Assembly: GCF_006738645.1 (NCBI RefSeq)
Contig: NZ_AP019700.1
Coordinates: 1,500,001-1,564,000 of the forward strand
Direction of reading: 5' to 3'
Length of the DNA stretch: 64,000 bases
From: Stella humosa
GTDB lineage: Bacteria > Pseudomonadota > Alphaproteobacteria > ATCC43930 > Allostellaceae
The notes under the pieces: model-generated
Told to the model about the DNA's origin: nothing
Databases searched by the model: none
What the model saw: only the letters and a program-made list of their open reading frames with translations
Shown: positions 6,869 through 15,538 of the stretch, piece after piece
How the letters are laid out: every line of letters begins with the position of its first letter
Numbering within the stretch: position 1 is the first letter of the stretch
Position numbers and translations under genes: made by a program

Positions 6869-9310
6869 ATGGGGGCGAAGGCGGTGCGCCGGGGGGCGGT
6901 GAAGGCCCGGGTCGGGTTGGCCCTTTCCGGGTTGGGGCGGATGGCCGCGGGCGCCGGGCTTCTCACGATGCAGGCGGCCCTGGCGCCGGTCCCGCTCGCG
7001 GCCCAGGAGGGCAGCCCATCGGCGGCGGTCGCCCGACGCACGGTCGAGTTCGATATTCCCGTCCAGAGCCTGAACTCGGCATTGCTCACCTTTGCCGAAC
7101 GGGCGGGGCTTCAACTCATCTACGACGTTGCGTCGGTCAGAAGCCTGCGCAGTGCGCCCTTGCGCGGCCGGTTCACCGCCCAGGACGGCCTCAACCGCCT
7201 CCTCGCCGGCACCGGCATGGCCTACCGGTTCAGCGGCCCGAACACCGTGTCGTTGCAGATGGCGACGACGAGCGATTCGAGCGGGGTCGTCACGTTGGTG
7301 CCGGTGATGGTCAGCGGCCGGGCCGAGCTCGCCGTCGAGGGATTCCGCGCCCGCCAGGCCAGCAGCGCGACCAACGTCGCCGCGCCGCTGATCGAAACGC
7401 CGGCGACCGTGAACGTCATGTCGTCGGAGACGATGGAGCGGCTCAACGTCCAGCGGCTCGACGACATCCTGCAGTACATCCCAGGAACCGGCCCGGGGGC
7501 GACGGGCAGTTCGATGACCAACACCTTCACCATCCGCGGCTTCGAATCGTCGACCACCAGGGGCGGCAGCCTCGGATCGCGGTCGAACTCGGTCTATATC
7601 GACGGGCACCGGCCGGCCAGCCGGCACTATCACTATGACCGGTCATTGTACGAGCGCGTCGAGGTGCTGAAGGGCACGTCTTCGGTCCTCTATGGCGCAG
7701 CGTCTCCTGGCGGCATCGTCAGCTACACCTCCAAGAAGCCGCTTTTCGAAACCCGCAACCAGCTCTCGACCACCATCGGCAGCTTTGATACGCGGCGCGC
7801 CTCCGTCGACCTGACCGGCCCGGTGGCGGCGCTGAACGGCCTGGCCTACCGCCTGATCGCCACGGCCCAGGAAGCGAACCAGCCCTATACCGGCAAGAAC
7901 CACGCGAGCAGCTTCGACGACCGCACCATCGTGAAGCCGCAGATCGCCTGGCAGAGCGACGGGGGGACCAGGGTCGATCTCGGCTACGAATACAGCCGGC
8001 AGAACAGCGTGGCCGACCCCGGCATCCTGCGCTTCAGCGACGGGAGCTTCGGCTTCGGCGGGCGGTCGCTGGTCAGCGACGACAGCTTCTCCAAGCACAC
8101 GAACCACATTGCCACCGCCAGCATCTGGCACCCGATCACCGACCAGTGGTCGATCTCGGTCGATGGCAGCTATGGCAAGAATCACATCGACGCCTTGTGG
8201 GATTCGGCCAATACCCGGACCGCGCCGTCGAGAACCGCGCTGATCGACCGGGACGTCATCCGGTTCGAGACGGATTTCGAGCACCGGGAAGCGCGGGCCA
8301 AGCTGCAGGGCGAGTACCAGATCGGCGTGGTCGCGAACACGACCACCATCGGGGTTTCGCATCGCCGCGAGGGCTACGACAGCAAGCGGGTCCAGCGCAC
8401 GATCCGGGGCGCGATCAACCCGCTCGATCCGGTGTTCGCATCGGTGGGCGACCTTGGCCCCTACACCGGCACGGTCGACTGGACCATCCGGGAACAAGGC
8501 GTCTACATCCAGAACTACGCCCGGGTCGGCGAGAAGCTGAAGCTGTTCGGCGGCCTCCGCTACACCGATATCCGGACCGTCTTCAACGACACCGGCGGCA
8601 CCGACAAGGCGATCGACTATGCGATCGGCGCCATCTTCAACCAGAACGACTGGCTGAATCCCTTTATCAGCTACTCGACCTCGCTGACGCCGCAGGTGGG
8701 CACGCTGAAGACGGGCGGGCCGGTGCCGTTCTCCGAAGGCAAGCAGTTGGAAATCGGCGTGAAGAGCCAGTGGTTCGGCGACGCCGTCGCCTCGACCCTG
8801 TCGATCTTCCAGATCACCCAGACCAACCGGGTCGAGACCGATCCGGCCGATCGCCTGCTGTCGATCATCGCCGGCGACCAGGAGGTCAAGGGCATGGAGC
8901 TGGAGGTGGTCGGCAAGATCACCGACAATTTAACGTTCATCGGTGGATACAGCTATCTCGATACGGAATTCACCGAATCCGTTCTCTACAAGGGAAACAC
9001 GCCCGCGAACGTGCCGAAGCACAAGGCGACGGCCATGCTGAACTACAGCCTCGATACCGACTTCGGTCTGTGGGATGCGGGCGTCGGCTATATCTATGTT
9101 CGCAACCGTCAGGGCGACAACGAGAACTCGTATCGCCTGCCAGACTACTCGCGGTTCGATCTCAGCCTGGGATGGCAGTACGAAAGCCTGGAGCTGCGGC
9201 TCAGGGCGGAGAACATCTTCAACAAGAAGTACGTGTCCGGCTCCAGCGGCGTCTTCATGAACCAGGGGCTGCCGCGCTCCGTGTTCCTGAACGCCAAAGT
9301 GACGTTCTGA
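6869..9310 (+). CDS. TonB-dependent ferrisiderophore-type receptor with STN signalling domain
   Basis: 813-residue outer-membrane transporter. A long basic signal peptide ends near PLAAQEG. The secretin/TonB N-terminal (STN) domain follows (FDIPVQSLNSALLTFAERAGLQLIYD), marking a signal-transducing receptor. The plug domain contains PATVNVMSSETMERLNVQRLDDILQ and the SVLYGAASPGG element. The beta barrel ends in the expected aromatic residue (NAKVTF). It imports a ferric siderophore and signals through FecR to FecI. Sequence style resembles the FpvA/FoxA/FhuE group; the ligand is unknown. Confidence 0.9.
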   Translation: MGAKAVRRGAVKARVGLALSGLGRMAAGAGLLTMQAALAPVPLAAQEGSPSAAVARRTVEFDIPVQSLNSALLTFAERAGLQLIYDVASVRSLRSAPLRGRFTAQDGLNRLLAGTGMAYRFSGPNTVSLQMATTSDSSGVVTLVPVMVSGRAELAVEGFRARQASSATNVAAPLIETPATVNVMSSETMERLNVQRLDDILQYIPGTGPGATGSSMTNTFTIRGFESSTTRGGSLGSRSNSVYIDGHRPASRHYHYDRSLYERVEVLKGTSSVLYGAASPGGIVSYTSKKPLFETRNQLSTTIGSFDTRRASVDLTGPVAALNGLAYRLIATAQEANQPYTGKNHASSFDDRTIVKPQIAWQSDGGTRVDLGYEYSRQNSVADPGILRFSDGSFGFGGRSLVSDDSFSKHTNHIATASIWHPITDQWSISVDGSYGKNHIDALWDSANTRTAPSRTALIDRDVIRFETDFEHREARAKLQGEYQIGVVANTTTIGVSHRREGYDSKRVQRTIRGAINPLDPVFASVGDLGPYTGTVDWTIREQGVYIQNYARVGEKLKLFGGLRYTDIRTVFNDTGGTDKAIDYAIGAIFNQNDWLNPFISYSTSLTPQVGTLKTGGPVPFSEGKQLEIGVKSQWFGDAVASTLSIFQITQTNRVETDPADRLLSIIAGDQEVKGMELEVVGKITDNLTFIGGYSYLDTEFTESVLYKGNTPANVPKHKATAMLNYSLDTDFGLWDAGVGYIYVRNRQGDNENSYRLPDYSRFDLSLGWQYESLELRLRAENIFNKKYVSGSSGVFMNQGLPRSVFLNAKVTF

Positions 9311-9358
9311 CGCGGCCGGTCACCAAGCTTTCAGCCAACTCACCATCAGGAGCAGGAA

Positions 9359-10012
9359 ATGGCCTCGCACCATGTCCGCATGTCTAAATTTCGCCTCGGC
9401 GCCATCGCACTCTTCTCGGCCGTGCTGTTCGCCCAGACCGCGAGCGCGGCCGCTCCCGGTCCGGATGGCAACCGCGGGCACCTGAACCGCCTGCTGCACA
9501 ATCCGACCGTGATCGCGCATCTCGGGCTCACGGCCGAGCAGGCCCGCGCCGCCCAGGGCATTTCCAATGCAGTCATCGAGAGCCAGCGGGTGGAATTCGA
9601 GACGGCGCTGAAGCCGGCCACCAAGGCCGAGCGGGTGCCGCTGGTGAAGGACCTGTTCATAGCCGTCAACGCCGATACGTTCAAAAGACTGGAGAGCGTG
9701 ATCAGCGCCGCCCAGAACCAGCGTCTGAGGCAGATCGAGATCCACACCTTCGGTGTCCGGGCCTTCGGCCGGCCAGCGGTGATCCAGTACCTGGAGCTGA
9801 CGCCCGCCCAAACCGAGCGGCTGTCGAAGGTGGGCGATGCGATGGGCGACCAGCTATCGGGCCTGCACAAGTCATCGGCCATGAGTGCCGCCGAGAAGAA
9901 AGAGGCAACCGGCAGGATCCGCACGGCGGCGCTCGCGGAGGCCCGGCAGGCCATGAGCCCGGAACAGTGGGTCCGGTGGGAACTGCTGATCGGCGCCGAA
10001 TTCCGCCTTTGA
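9359..10012 (+). CDS. Exported LTxxQ-type helical protein linked to the TonB receptor
   Basis: 217 residues. A signal peptide (FRLGAIALFSAVLFAQTASAAA) leads into an all-helical, charge-rich mature part with two LTxxQ-like motifs (LGLTAEQ and LELTPAQ), as in periplasmic Spy/CpxP-like proteins. AGGAG before ATG 9359 favours that start over ATG 9380. It lies 48 bases after the receptor gene, so it should be the fourth gene of the iron operon. A periplasmic chaperone or metal-sensing role is inferred; no specific function is recognised. Confidence 0.6.
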   Translation: MASHHVRMSKFRLGAIALFSAVLFAQTASAAAPGPDGNRGHLNRLLHNPTVIAHLGLTAEQARAAQGISNAVIESQRVEFETALKPATKAERVPLVKDLFIAVNADTFKRLESVISAAQNQRLRQIEIHTFGVRAFGRPAVIQYLELTPAQTERLSKVGDAMGDQLSGLHKSSAMSAAEKKEATGRIRTAALAEARQAMSPEQWVRWELLIGAEFRL

Positions 10013-10021
10013 GTTAGCACT

Positions 10022-10038
10022 CGGCGGCATCGCCGCCG
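10022..10038. terminator. Bidirectional terminator-like hairpin
   Basis: CGGCGGC-ATC-GCCGCCG fills the 27-base gap between the convergent exported-protein and radC genes. There is no T-run, so it may also be a simple barrier stem. Confidence 0.4.
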
Positions 10039-10039
10039 G

Positions 10040-10771
10040 TCAGATCAAGCCCATCCCCTTCAGGCTGGCATGGCGGCCGCGGGCGATGATGATGTGGTCG
10101 TGCAGCGCGATGCCGAGCGTGGCGGCGGCCTTGGCCACCTCCTTGGTCATCGCGATGTCGGCGCGGCTGGGGGTGGGGTCGCCGGACGGGTGGTTGTGGA
10201 CCATGATGATGGAGGAAGCGCCGCGCTCCAGCGCGCGCTTCACCACCTCGCGCGGGTAGACCGGCGTGTGGTCGACCGTGCCGACCTGCTGCTGCTCCTC
10301 GTGGATGATGCCGTTCTTGGCGTCGAGATAGAGGATGCGGAACTCTTCCCGCTCGTTGTGCGCCATCGCCGCCCGGCAATAGTCCAGCACCTTCTGCCAG
10401 GAGCTCATCACCGGCCGGTCGATGATCGCCTCGCGGGCGAAGCGCAAGGCCGCCGCATGCACGGTCTTGATGGCGGCGGCTGTCGCCTCGCCGATGCCCT
10501 TCACCGTGGCAAGCTGGGCCAGCTCGGCCGCCAGCACGCCGTGGAAACTGCCGAAGCGCTGGATCAGGCGCTTGGCGACGGGCTTCACGTCCCGGCGCGG
10601 GATGGCCAGGAACAGCACCAGTTCCAGCATTTCATAGTCCGCCAGCGCATCGCCGCCGCCGGCCAGGAAGCGTTCGCGCAGGCGCTCGCGATGGCCTTCA
10701 TAGTCTGCCGGTTCCAGCGGCAGCAGGCCCGCCGCATCGTCGAGCCCCGGCCGGTTCGACGCGCGTGCCAT
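10040..10771 (-). CDS. radC: RadC family protein (JAB/MPN+ domain)
   Basis: 243 residues. The N-terminal helical part includes the helix-hairpin-helix-like VKGIGEATAAAIK. The C-terminal JAMM/MPN domain has the metal motif HNHPSGDPTPSRAD with the upstream glutamate in the RILYLDAKN strand region. RadC was once assigned to DNA repair; its molecular role remains unsettled. It lies directly downstream of map on the same strand, the order sfsA-map-radC being common in alphaproteobacteria. Confidence 0.9.
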   Translation of the reverse strand: MARASNRPGLDDAAGLLPLEPADYEGHRERLRERFLAGGGDALADYEMLELVLFLAIPRRDVKPVAKRLIQRFGSFHGVLAAELAQLATVKGIGEATAAAIKTVHAAALRFAREAIIDRPVMSSWQKVLDYCRAAMAHNEREEFRILYLDAKNGIIHEEQQQVGTVDHTPVYPREVVKRALERGASSIIMVHNHPSGDPTPSRADIAMTKEVAKAAATLGIALHDHIIIARGRHASLKGMGLI

Positions 10772-10802
10772 CCTGCCCCCGGGGACCGTGCGGCGCCTTC
10801 GA

Positions 10803-11630
10803 TCAGGCGGTCTTGTAGGGGGGCTGGTCCATGCCGGTGGGCGACAAAGTCATGATCTCGAAGCCGCTGTCGGTGACGCCGACCGTATGCTCGAACTGCG
10901 CCGACAGGGACTTGTCCTTGGTGACGGCGGTCCAGCCGTCCGCCAGGATCTTCACGTCGTAGCGGCCGGCATTGATCATCGGCTCGACCGTGAAGAACAT
11001 GCCCGGCCGCAGCGTCGGGCCATGGCCCGGCCGGCCGAAATGCAGGATCGACGGCGCGTCGTGGAAGATGCGGCCGATGCCGTGGCCGCAGAAATCGCGC
11101 ACGACCGAGAAGCGCTGGCCCTCGGCATAGCTCTGGATGGCGTGGCCGATGTCGCCCACCGTGGCGCCCGGGCGCACCGCGCGGATGCCGCGCATCATCG
11201 CCTCGTAGGTGACGTCGATCAGCCGGCGCGCCTTCAGCGGCACCTTGTCGCCGACCATGTACATGCGGCTGGTGTCGCCGTACCAGCCATCCAGGATGAC
11301 CGTCACGTCGATGTTCAGCGTATCGCCGTCGACCACCCGCTTCTCGCTCGGGATGCCGTGGCAGACGACATGGTTGATCGAGGTGCAGATGGACTTGGGG
11401 AAGCCCTTGTAATTCAGGGGCGCCGGGATCGCGCCGTGCTCGACGATGAATTCGTGGCAGAGCCGGTTCAGCTCGTCGGTGCTGACGCCGGGCTGCACGT
11501 GGGGCGTGATGAAATCCAGCGTCTCGGCCGCCAGCCGGCCCGCCTTGCGCATGCCGGCGAACGCCTCGGCGCCATGGATCTTGATGCTGCGCTCTTCGGG
11601 GTCCGGGCGGACGGCGAGGTTTCGGTTCAT
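10803..11630 (-). CDS. map: Methionine aminopeptidase type I
   Basis: 275-residue metalloprotease that removes initiator methionine. The dinuclear metal ligands are visible in NIDVTVILDGWYGDTSRM (two Asp), CGHGIGRIFH (His), FTVEPMI (Glu) and FEHTVGVT (Glu). ATG 11630 (MNRNLAVRP) is chosen because a longer frame starting at 11666 would overlap sfsA by 17 bases. The chosen length is close to the 264 residues of the E. coli enzyme. Confidence 0.93.
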   Translation of the reverse strand: MNRNLAVRPDPEERSIKIHGAEAFAGMRKAGRLAAETLDFITPHVQPGVSTDELNRLCHEFIVEHGAIPAPLNYKGFPKSICTSINHVVCHGIPSEKRVVDGDTLNIDVTVILDGWYGDTSRMYMVGDKVPLKARRLIDVTYEAMMRGIRAVRPGATVGDIGHAIQSYAEGQRFSVVRDFCGHGIGRIFHDAPSILHFGRPGHGPTLRPGMFFTVEPMINAGRYDVKILADGWTAVTKDKSLSAQFEHTVGVTDSGFEIMTLSPTGMDQPPYKTA

Positions 11631-11649
11631 GGCAGTGTCTTCCCTCATA

Positions 11650-12381
11650 TCAGCACCCCGGCGCATCCAGCATCAGGGGCAGCGGCCGGGCGATCTCGAT
11701 TCCATCGGTCCGCACGTCACAATAATAGCACAAGATTTCCACGCCACGCGCCCTGGCCCGCACGAGAGCCCTGGCATAGCCGGGGTCGAGGTCCCCGGCA
11801 ATGGCGAAGCCGCGGCAATCGCCGCGCTGGACGACATAGACCATGACCGCGCGGTCGCCCGCCTCCACCCGGTCGCCCAGCTCCTCCAGGTGCTTGGCGC
11901 CCCGCAGCGTCACGCAGTCGGGGAACTCCGCCCGGTCGCCGCGCCGCAGATGGACGTTCTTCACCTCGACCCAGCAGGGTGGCCGCCCCGGTTCGTCCTG
12001 GAAGCCCGGCTGGGTCAGCAGCAGATCGATGCGCGAGTTGCGGCCATAGGCGACCTCGCGCCGGGCGGTGCCGTAGCCCGCCAGTTCGGCGATTCGGCCG
12101 GCCGCCACCGCCTCGGCCAGCAGGATATTGGGGTGCCCGGTATGGATTCCCACCAGGTGCCCGTCCACTTCCTCCAACTCCCAGCCGAAGGGCAGCTTGC
12201 GGCCGGGGGCGGTGGCCGGCGACAGCCAGATCCGGGCCAGCGGCCGGGCCATGCCCAGCATGGCGCCGGGGTTGGGGCAATGGACGGTCACCTCGCGCCC
12301 GTCCGCCAGTTGCACGTCGGCCAGGAAACGCTTGTAGCGGCGCAGCAGCGTCGCCGGCACCAGCGGCAAGGGGAAGCGCAT
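11650..12381 (-). CDS. sfsA: Sugar fermentation stimulation protein homolog SfsA
   Basis: 243 residues. SfsA hallmarks are [12 protein letters not shown], the [11 protein letters not shown] run, [17 protein letters not shown] and [16 protein letters not shown]. The E-x-K (EVKN) element resembles a nuclease-type active site, and the family binds DNA in E. coli, but its physiological role is uncertain. It precedes map by about 20 bases in a probable sfsA-map-radC operon. Confidence 0.92.
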   Translation of the reverse strand: MRFPLPLVPATLLRRYKRFLADVQLADGREVTVHCPNPGAMLGMARPLARIWLSPATAPGRKLPFGWELEEVDGHLVGIHTGHPNILLAEAVAAGRIAELAGYGTARREVAYGRNSRIDLLLTQPGFQDEPGRPPCWVEVKNVHLRRGDRAEFPDCVTLRGAKHLEELGDRVEAGDRAVMVYVVQRGDCRGFAIAGDLDPGYARALVRARARGVEILCYYCDVRTDGIEIARPLPLMLDAPGC

Positions 12382-12390
12382 GGGGCTGCC

Positions 12391-13023
12391 CTATGCCTCC
12401 GGCGACTGGTCGACGAGGCCCAGGCGCGGCACGACCTGGCTCGGCGCCAGCAGGGCGCCCGGCGCGATCACGGCATTGGCGCCGATCCGCGCGCCGTCGC
12501 CCAGGACCGCGCCGAAGCGCTCCACGCCCGTGTCGATCACCTCGCCGTCCTGGAGGATGCGGATGCGCCGATCCTTACGCTCGTTGCGGAAGTTGGCGAT
12601 GACGGCGCCGGCCTCGCAATTGACGTCGGCGCCCAGGATGGAATCACCGACGAAGTTGAGATGGGCCAGCCGGCTGCCGGCGAACAGCAGCGAGGATTTC
12701 ACCTCCGATCCCGGGCCGATGGTGCAGCCCTCGTCCAGCCAGACGCCGCCGCGCAGATAGGCGCCCGCGGCGACGTAGCAGCCGGATGCGACGATCGCCG
12801 GCCCCTTCACCACGGCCCCCGTCTCGACGATGGCGTCGCGGTGGATCGCCACGCCTTCGTTGATGGCATAGGTCGACCCCAGCCCGCCGGCCAGCATCGT
12901 CGCCAGCAGGTCGGGCAAGGCTTGGGTGATCGCCCAGGGCATCTCGTCGACGCGGGCGCGGAAGGGCGAGAAGGCGAAGCCGGCGATGAACAGGCGCAGC
13001 ATGGTGGTCTTCCCCTTCGCCAA
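12391..13023 (-). CDS. Left-handed beta-helix (hexapeptide-repeat) protein, GlmU/sugar-nucleotidyltransferase C-domain-like
   Basis: 210 residues. From about residue 50 on it is a run of hexapeptide repeats (AIHRDAIVETGAVVKGPAIV, then IGPGSEVKSSLLF). The NFVGDSILGADVNCEAGAVIANFRN segment is typical of the acyltransferase half of sugar-1-phosphate nucleotidyl/acetyltransferases. No N-terminal pyrophosphorylase is present, so it is a stand-alone acyltransferase-like domain. It ends 9 bases before sfsA. Possible starts are ATG 13023 and ATG 13002; substrate unknown. Confidence 0.72.
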   Translation of the reverse strand: MAKGKTTMLRLFIAGFAFSPFRARVDEMPWAITQALPDLLATMLAGGLGSTYAINEGVAIHRDAIVETGAVVKGPAIVASGCYVAAGAYLRGGVWLDEGCTIGPGSEVKSSLLFAGSRLAHLNFVGDSILGADVNCEAGAVIANFRNERKDRRIRILQDGEVIDTGVERFGAVLGDGARIGANAVIAPGALLAPSQVVPRLGLVDQSPEA

Positions 13024-13097
13024 TATCCGGTCGCGGGATGCCGGCGCAGCCGGTAGAAGCTGGCGCCAGCCACCCCGCGCGTCCCAAGGAGCAAGCC

Positions 13098-13868
13098 TTG
13101 TCCGATTCCAGTCCCGAGCGGAAGACCGTCACCGCCTGCGTCCTCATCATCGGCAACGAAATCCTGTCGGGCCGCACCAAGGACGCCAACCTGGCCTTCC
13201 TGGCCGAGCAGCTTAACCTGTCGGGCGTGCGCCTGATGGAGGCGCGCGTCATCCCCGACGTGCCGCAGACCATCATCGACACGGTCAACGCCGTGCGCGG
13301 GCAGTTCGACTATGTCTTCACGACGGGCGGCATCGGGCCGACCCATGACGACATCACCTCGGAATGCGTGGCGGCCGCCTTCGGCCTGCCGCTTATCCGC
13401 AACCCCGAGGCGGTGCGCCGGCTCCAGGCGCACTATCCGCCGGGCGGGCTGAACGAGGCGCGCCTGCGCATGGCCAACACGCCGGAAGGGGCCGAGCTGA
13501 TCGACAACCCGGTGTCGATCGCGCCCGGCTTCCGCATCGGCAACGTCTTCGTGCTGGCGGGCGTGCCGGCGATCATGCGGGCGATGTTCGAAAGCCTGCG
13601 CCACAGCCTGACCGGCGGCCTGCCGATGCAGTCGCGCACGGTGACCAGCACCCTGCCCGAAGGGGCGATGGCGGCCGAGTTGTCGGCCATCCAGGATCGC
13701 TTCGCCGAGGTCGAGATCGGCAGTTATCCCTTCTTCCGCATGGGCAAGCCCGGAACGGCGATCGTGCTGCGCGCGACCGACGTGGCGCGGCTGGCGCTCG
13801 CCACCGACGACGTGAAGGCGATGATGACCGGCCTCGGCGACAGTCCGGTCGAGACGGACGCGGAGTAG
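13098..13868 (+). CDS. CinA-type molybdopterin-binding domain protein
   Basis: 256 residues of the competence/damage-inducible protein A (COG1058) fold. Visible are LIIGNEILSGRTKDANLAFLAEQL near the start, the MoaB/MogA-like FTTGGIGPTHDDIT loop, and NPVSIAPGF with VFVLAGVPAIM. It lacks the C-terminal nicotinamide-nucleotide amidase domain of full CinA, as usual for this short alphaproteobacterial form. TTG 13098, with AAGGAG 8 bases upstream, is the best start; in-frame codons before it have no ribosome site. A nucleotide-metabolite repair role is likely but not shown. Confidence 0.85.
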   Translation: MSDSSPERKTVTACVLIIGNEILSGRTKDANLAFLAEQLNLSGVRLMEARVIPDVPQTIIDTVNAVRGQFDYVFTTGGIGPTHDDITSECVAAAFGLPLIRNPEAVRRLQAHYPPGGLNEARLRMANTPEGAELIDNPVSIAPGFRIGNVFVLAGVPAIMRAMFESLRHSLTGGLPMQSRTVTSTLPEGAMAAELSAIQDRFAEVEIGSYPFFRMGKPGTAIVLRATDVARLALATDDVKAMMTGLGDSPVETDAE

Positions 13869-13874
13869 GGCGCC

Positions 13875-14063
13875 ATGCCGGCAGGCATGGCGGGCATGCT
13901 GCTGGGGTTGGCGACCGGCGGCGGCGCGCTGCTGATGTGGTACGGGCTGCAACGCCTGCGCGACCGCGCGCTGCCGGACGGCAAGCGGCGCCAGGGCTGG
14001 TGGGGGATCAATCTCGGGCTGCTCGTGCTGACGCTGTCTATGCTTCTGTTCTCGCGCTCCTGA
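13875..14063 (+). CDS. Small two-helix membrane protein
   Basis: 62 residues starting 6 bases after the CinA-like stop, with GGAG upstream. Two hydrophobic segments (MLLGLATGGGALLMWYGL and INLGLLVLTLSMLLF) flank a short basic loop. No family is recognised. Its end overlaps the convergent MFS gene by 26 bases. Spacing suggests co-transcription with the CinA-like gene. Confidence 0.55.
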   Translation: MPAGMAGMLLGLATGGGALLMWYGLQRLRDRALPDGKRRQGWWGINLGLLVLTLSMLLFSRS

Positions 14064-15462
14064 CGGCGGGCGCGATCAGCAGGGCGGCGGCGGCTGCCGC
14101 CGTCAGCGGCCCCAGCGCGAACAGGCCGAACAGCCAGAGGGCGGCATTGGCCCCGCCCACGGCCCCGCCGGGATCGGTGATGCCGGCCAGGTTGGCGACG
14201 ACGCCGGCCAGGGCCGAGGCGAACGCGCTGGTGACGAGCTGGACGGTGGAGATGGAGGAACTGGCCAGGCTGCGCTCGCCGTCGGGTGCCACCGTCATGG
14301 CCCGGGTCAGCAGGTGCGGCCAACTGAAGCCGACGCCCATGCCGACCACCGCCAGCAGGCAGCCGATGGTGGCGATCGCGGCCGGGTCGCTGTGGCTCGC
14401 GAGCGGCATGCGCCATGCCAGCAGCGCCAGGCCGATAGTCATGGCGGCCGGCCCCAGCACCATCGACCGCGCGACCCGGCCGGGTCCGGAGCCGGCCGAC
14501 AGCAGCGATCCCACCGTCCAGCCCAGCGCCTGCAGCACGGTCAGGTAGCCCGCACCCAGCGGCGTCAGCCCGTGCAGCGTCTGCAGCAGCAGCGGCACGA
14601 AGACGATGCAGTTGGTGCCGACCGTCGTCAGCGCCATGGTGAGGTAGACGGCCCCCAGCGGCGTGCCCGGCCGCAGCGCGTCTGACGGCAGCAGCCGCAC
14701 GGCGGCCCCGCTTTCGATCCGCACCATGGCGAACAGCAGCGCGATGGCGACCGCCATGCCGGCGGCATTGACCCAGATGCTGGGGATCACGCTGGCGCCC
14801 GAGATGGCCAGGGCAGCACCCGCCAGCAGCGCCAGGCGGCGCACCGGAAAGCGCGGCGGCGCCTCCACCCGCGGGGCGGCCGATGGCGACGGCAGGACAC
14901 GGGCGCAGAGCAGCGCGAAGGCGGCGGTGGCTGCCAGCACGGACCAGAAGGCCAGCCGCCATTCCCCGATTTCGGCGAAGATGCCGCCGACGAAGGGGCC
15001 GGACAGCGCGGCCACGCCCCAGGTGCCGGATACTAGCGCGATCGCCCGCGGCCACAGCTCCTGCGGCAGGACCAGCCGGATCAGGGCATAGGACAGCGCG
15101 AACAGCATGCCGCCGCCCAGCCCCTGGATGCCGCGGCCGAGCAGCAGCACCGGCATGGCCGGCGCCAGTGCCGCGATCAGCGTGCCGGCGGCAAAGCAGA
15201 CCGCGGCCAGCCGGTAGGCGCCGCGCACGCCGCGCCGGGCCAGCAGCTCCGACGACAGGGCCGAGCCGATGATCGAGCCGACGATGAAGAGGGTGGCGTT
15301 CCAGGCGTAGTAGGCCAGCCCGCCGATCTCGGCCACCACCGAGGGCATGATGGTGGTGACGACGAAGATGTTCACGGCATGCAGCGTGACGCCGGCCGCC
15401 AGGGCCACGGCGCGGCCGCCATGCCCGCCGCTGAACAGTTCTCGCCAGCCCGGGGTCGCCAT
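14038..15462 (-). CDS. MFS transporter (drug/solute exporter type)
   Basis: 474 residues with about 14 hydrophobic segments. The LGRGIQGLGGGMLFALSYALI stretch is the motif following helix 4 of DHA-type exporters, and the helix 2-3 loop reads LLARRGVRGAYR. It belongs with multidrug and metabolite proton antiporters of the inner membrane. GGAGGGCGC stands before ATG 15462. A MerR-type promoter with an over-long 19-base spacer lies directly upstream, so expression is probably induced by a MerR-family activator encoded elsewhere. Confidence 0.85.
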   Translation of the reverse strand: MATPGWRELFSGGHGGRAVALAAGVTLHAVNIFVVTTIMPSVVAEIGGLAYYAWNATLFIVGSIIGSALSSELLARRGVRGAYRLAAVCFAAGTLIAALAPAMPVLLLGRGIQGLGGGMLFALSYALIRLVLPQELWPRAIALVSGTWGVAALSGPFVGGIFAEIGEWRLAFWSVLAATAAFALLCARVLPSPSAAPRVEAPPRFPVRRLALLAGAALAISGASVIPSIWVNAAGMAVAIALLFAMVRIESGAAVRLLPSDALRPGTPLGAVYLTMALTTVGTNCIVFVPLLLQTLHGLTPLGAGYLTVLQALGWTVGSLLSAGSGPGRVARSMVLGPAAMTIGLALLAWRMPLASHSDPAAIATIGCLLAVVGMGVGFSWPHLLTRAMTVAPDGERSLASSSISTVQLVTSAFASALAGVVANLAGITDPGGAVGGANAALWLFGLFALGPLTAAAAAALLIAPAVRSARTEA

Positions 15463-15488
15463 GCGCCCTCCTTCTTGTCGGGAGGGCG

Positions 15489-15519
15489 GTGATAGGACCT
15501 CGACCTAAGTGGAGGTCAA
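15489..15519 (-). promoter_or_regulatory. MerR-family-type promoter/operator
   Basis: On the minus strand TTGACC (15519-15514) and TATCAC (15494-15489) are separated by 19 bases. The dyad GACCTC-N10-GAGGTC (15496-15517) fills the spacer. This is the arrangement used by MerR/SoxR/CueR-type activators, which untwist over-long spacers. It ends 27 bases before the MFS start codon. Confidence 0.65.
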
Positions 15520-15538
15520 GGCAATTCGCCGGGCGGGT

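Noticed and set aside
13364-14548. 394-codon plus-strand frame over the CinA-like and MFS genes
   Set aside because: Out of frame with one and antisense to the other; both true genes carry strong signatures.
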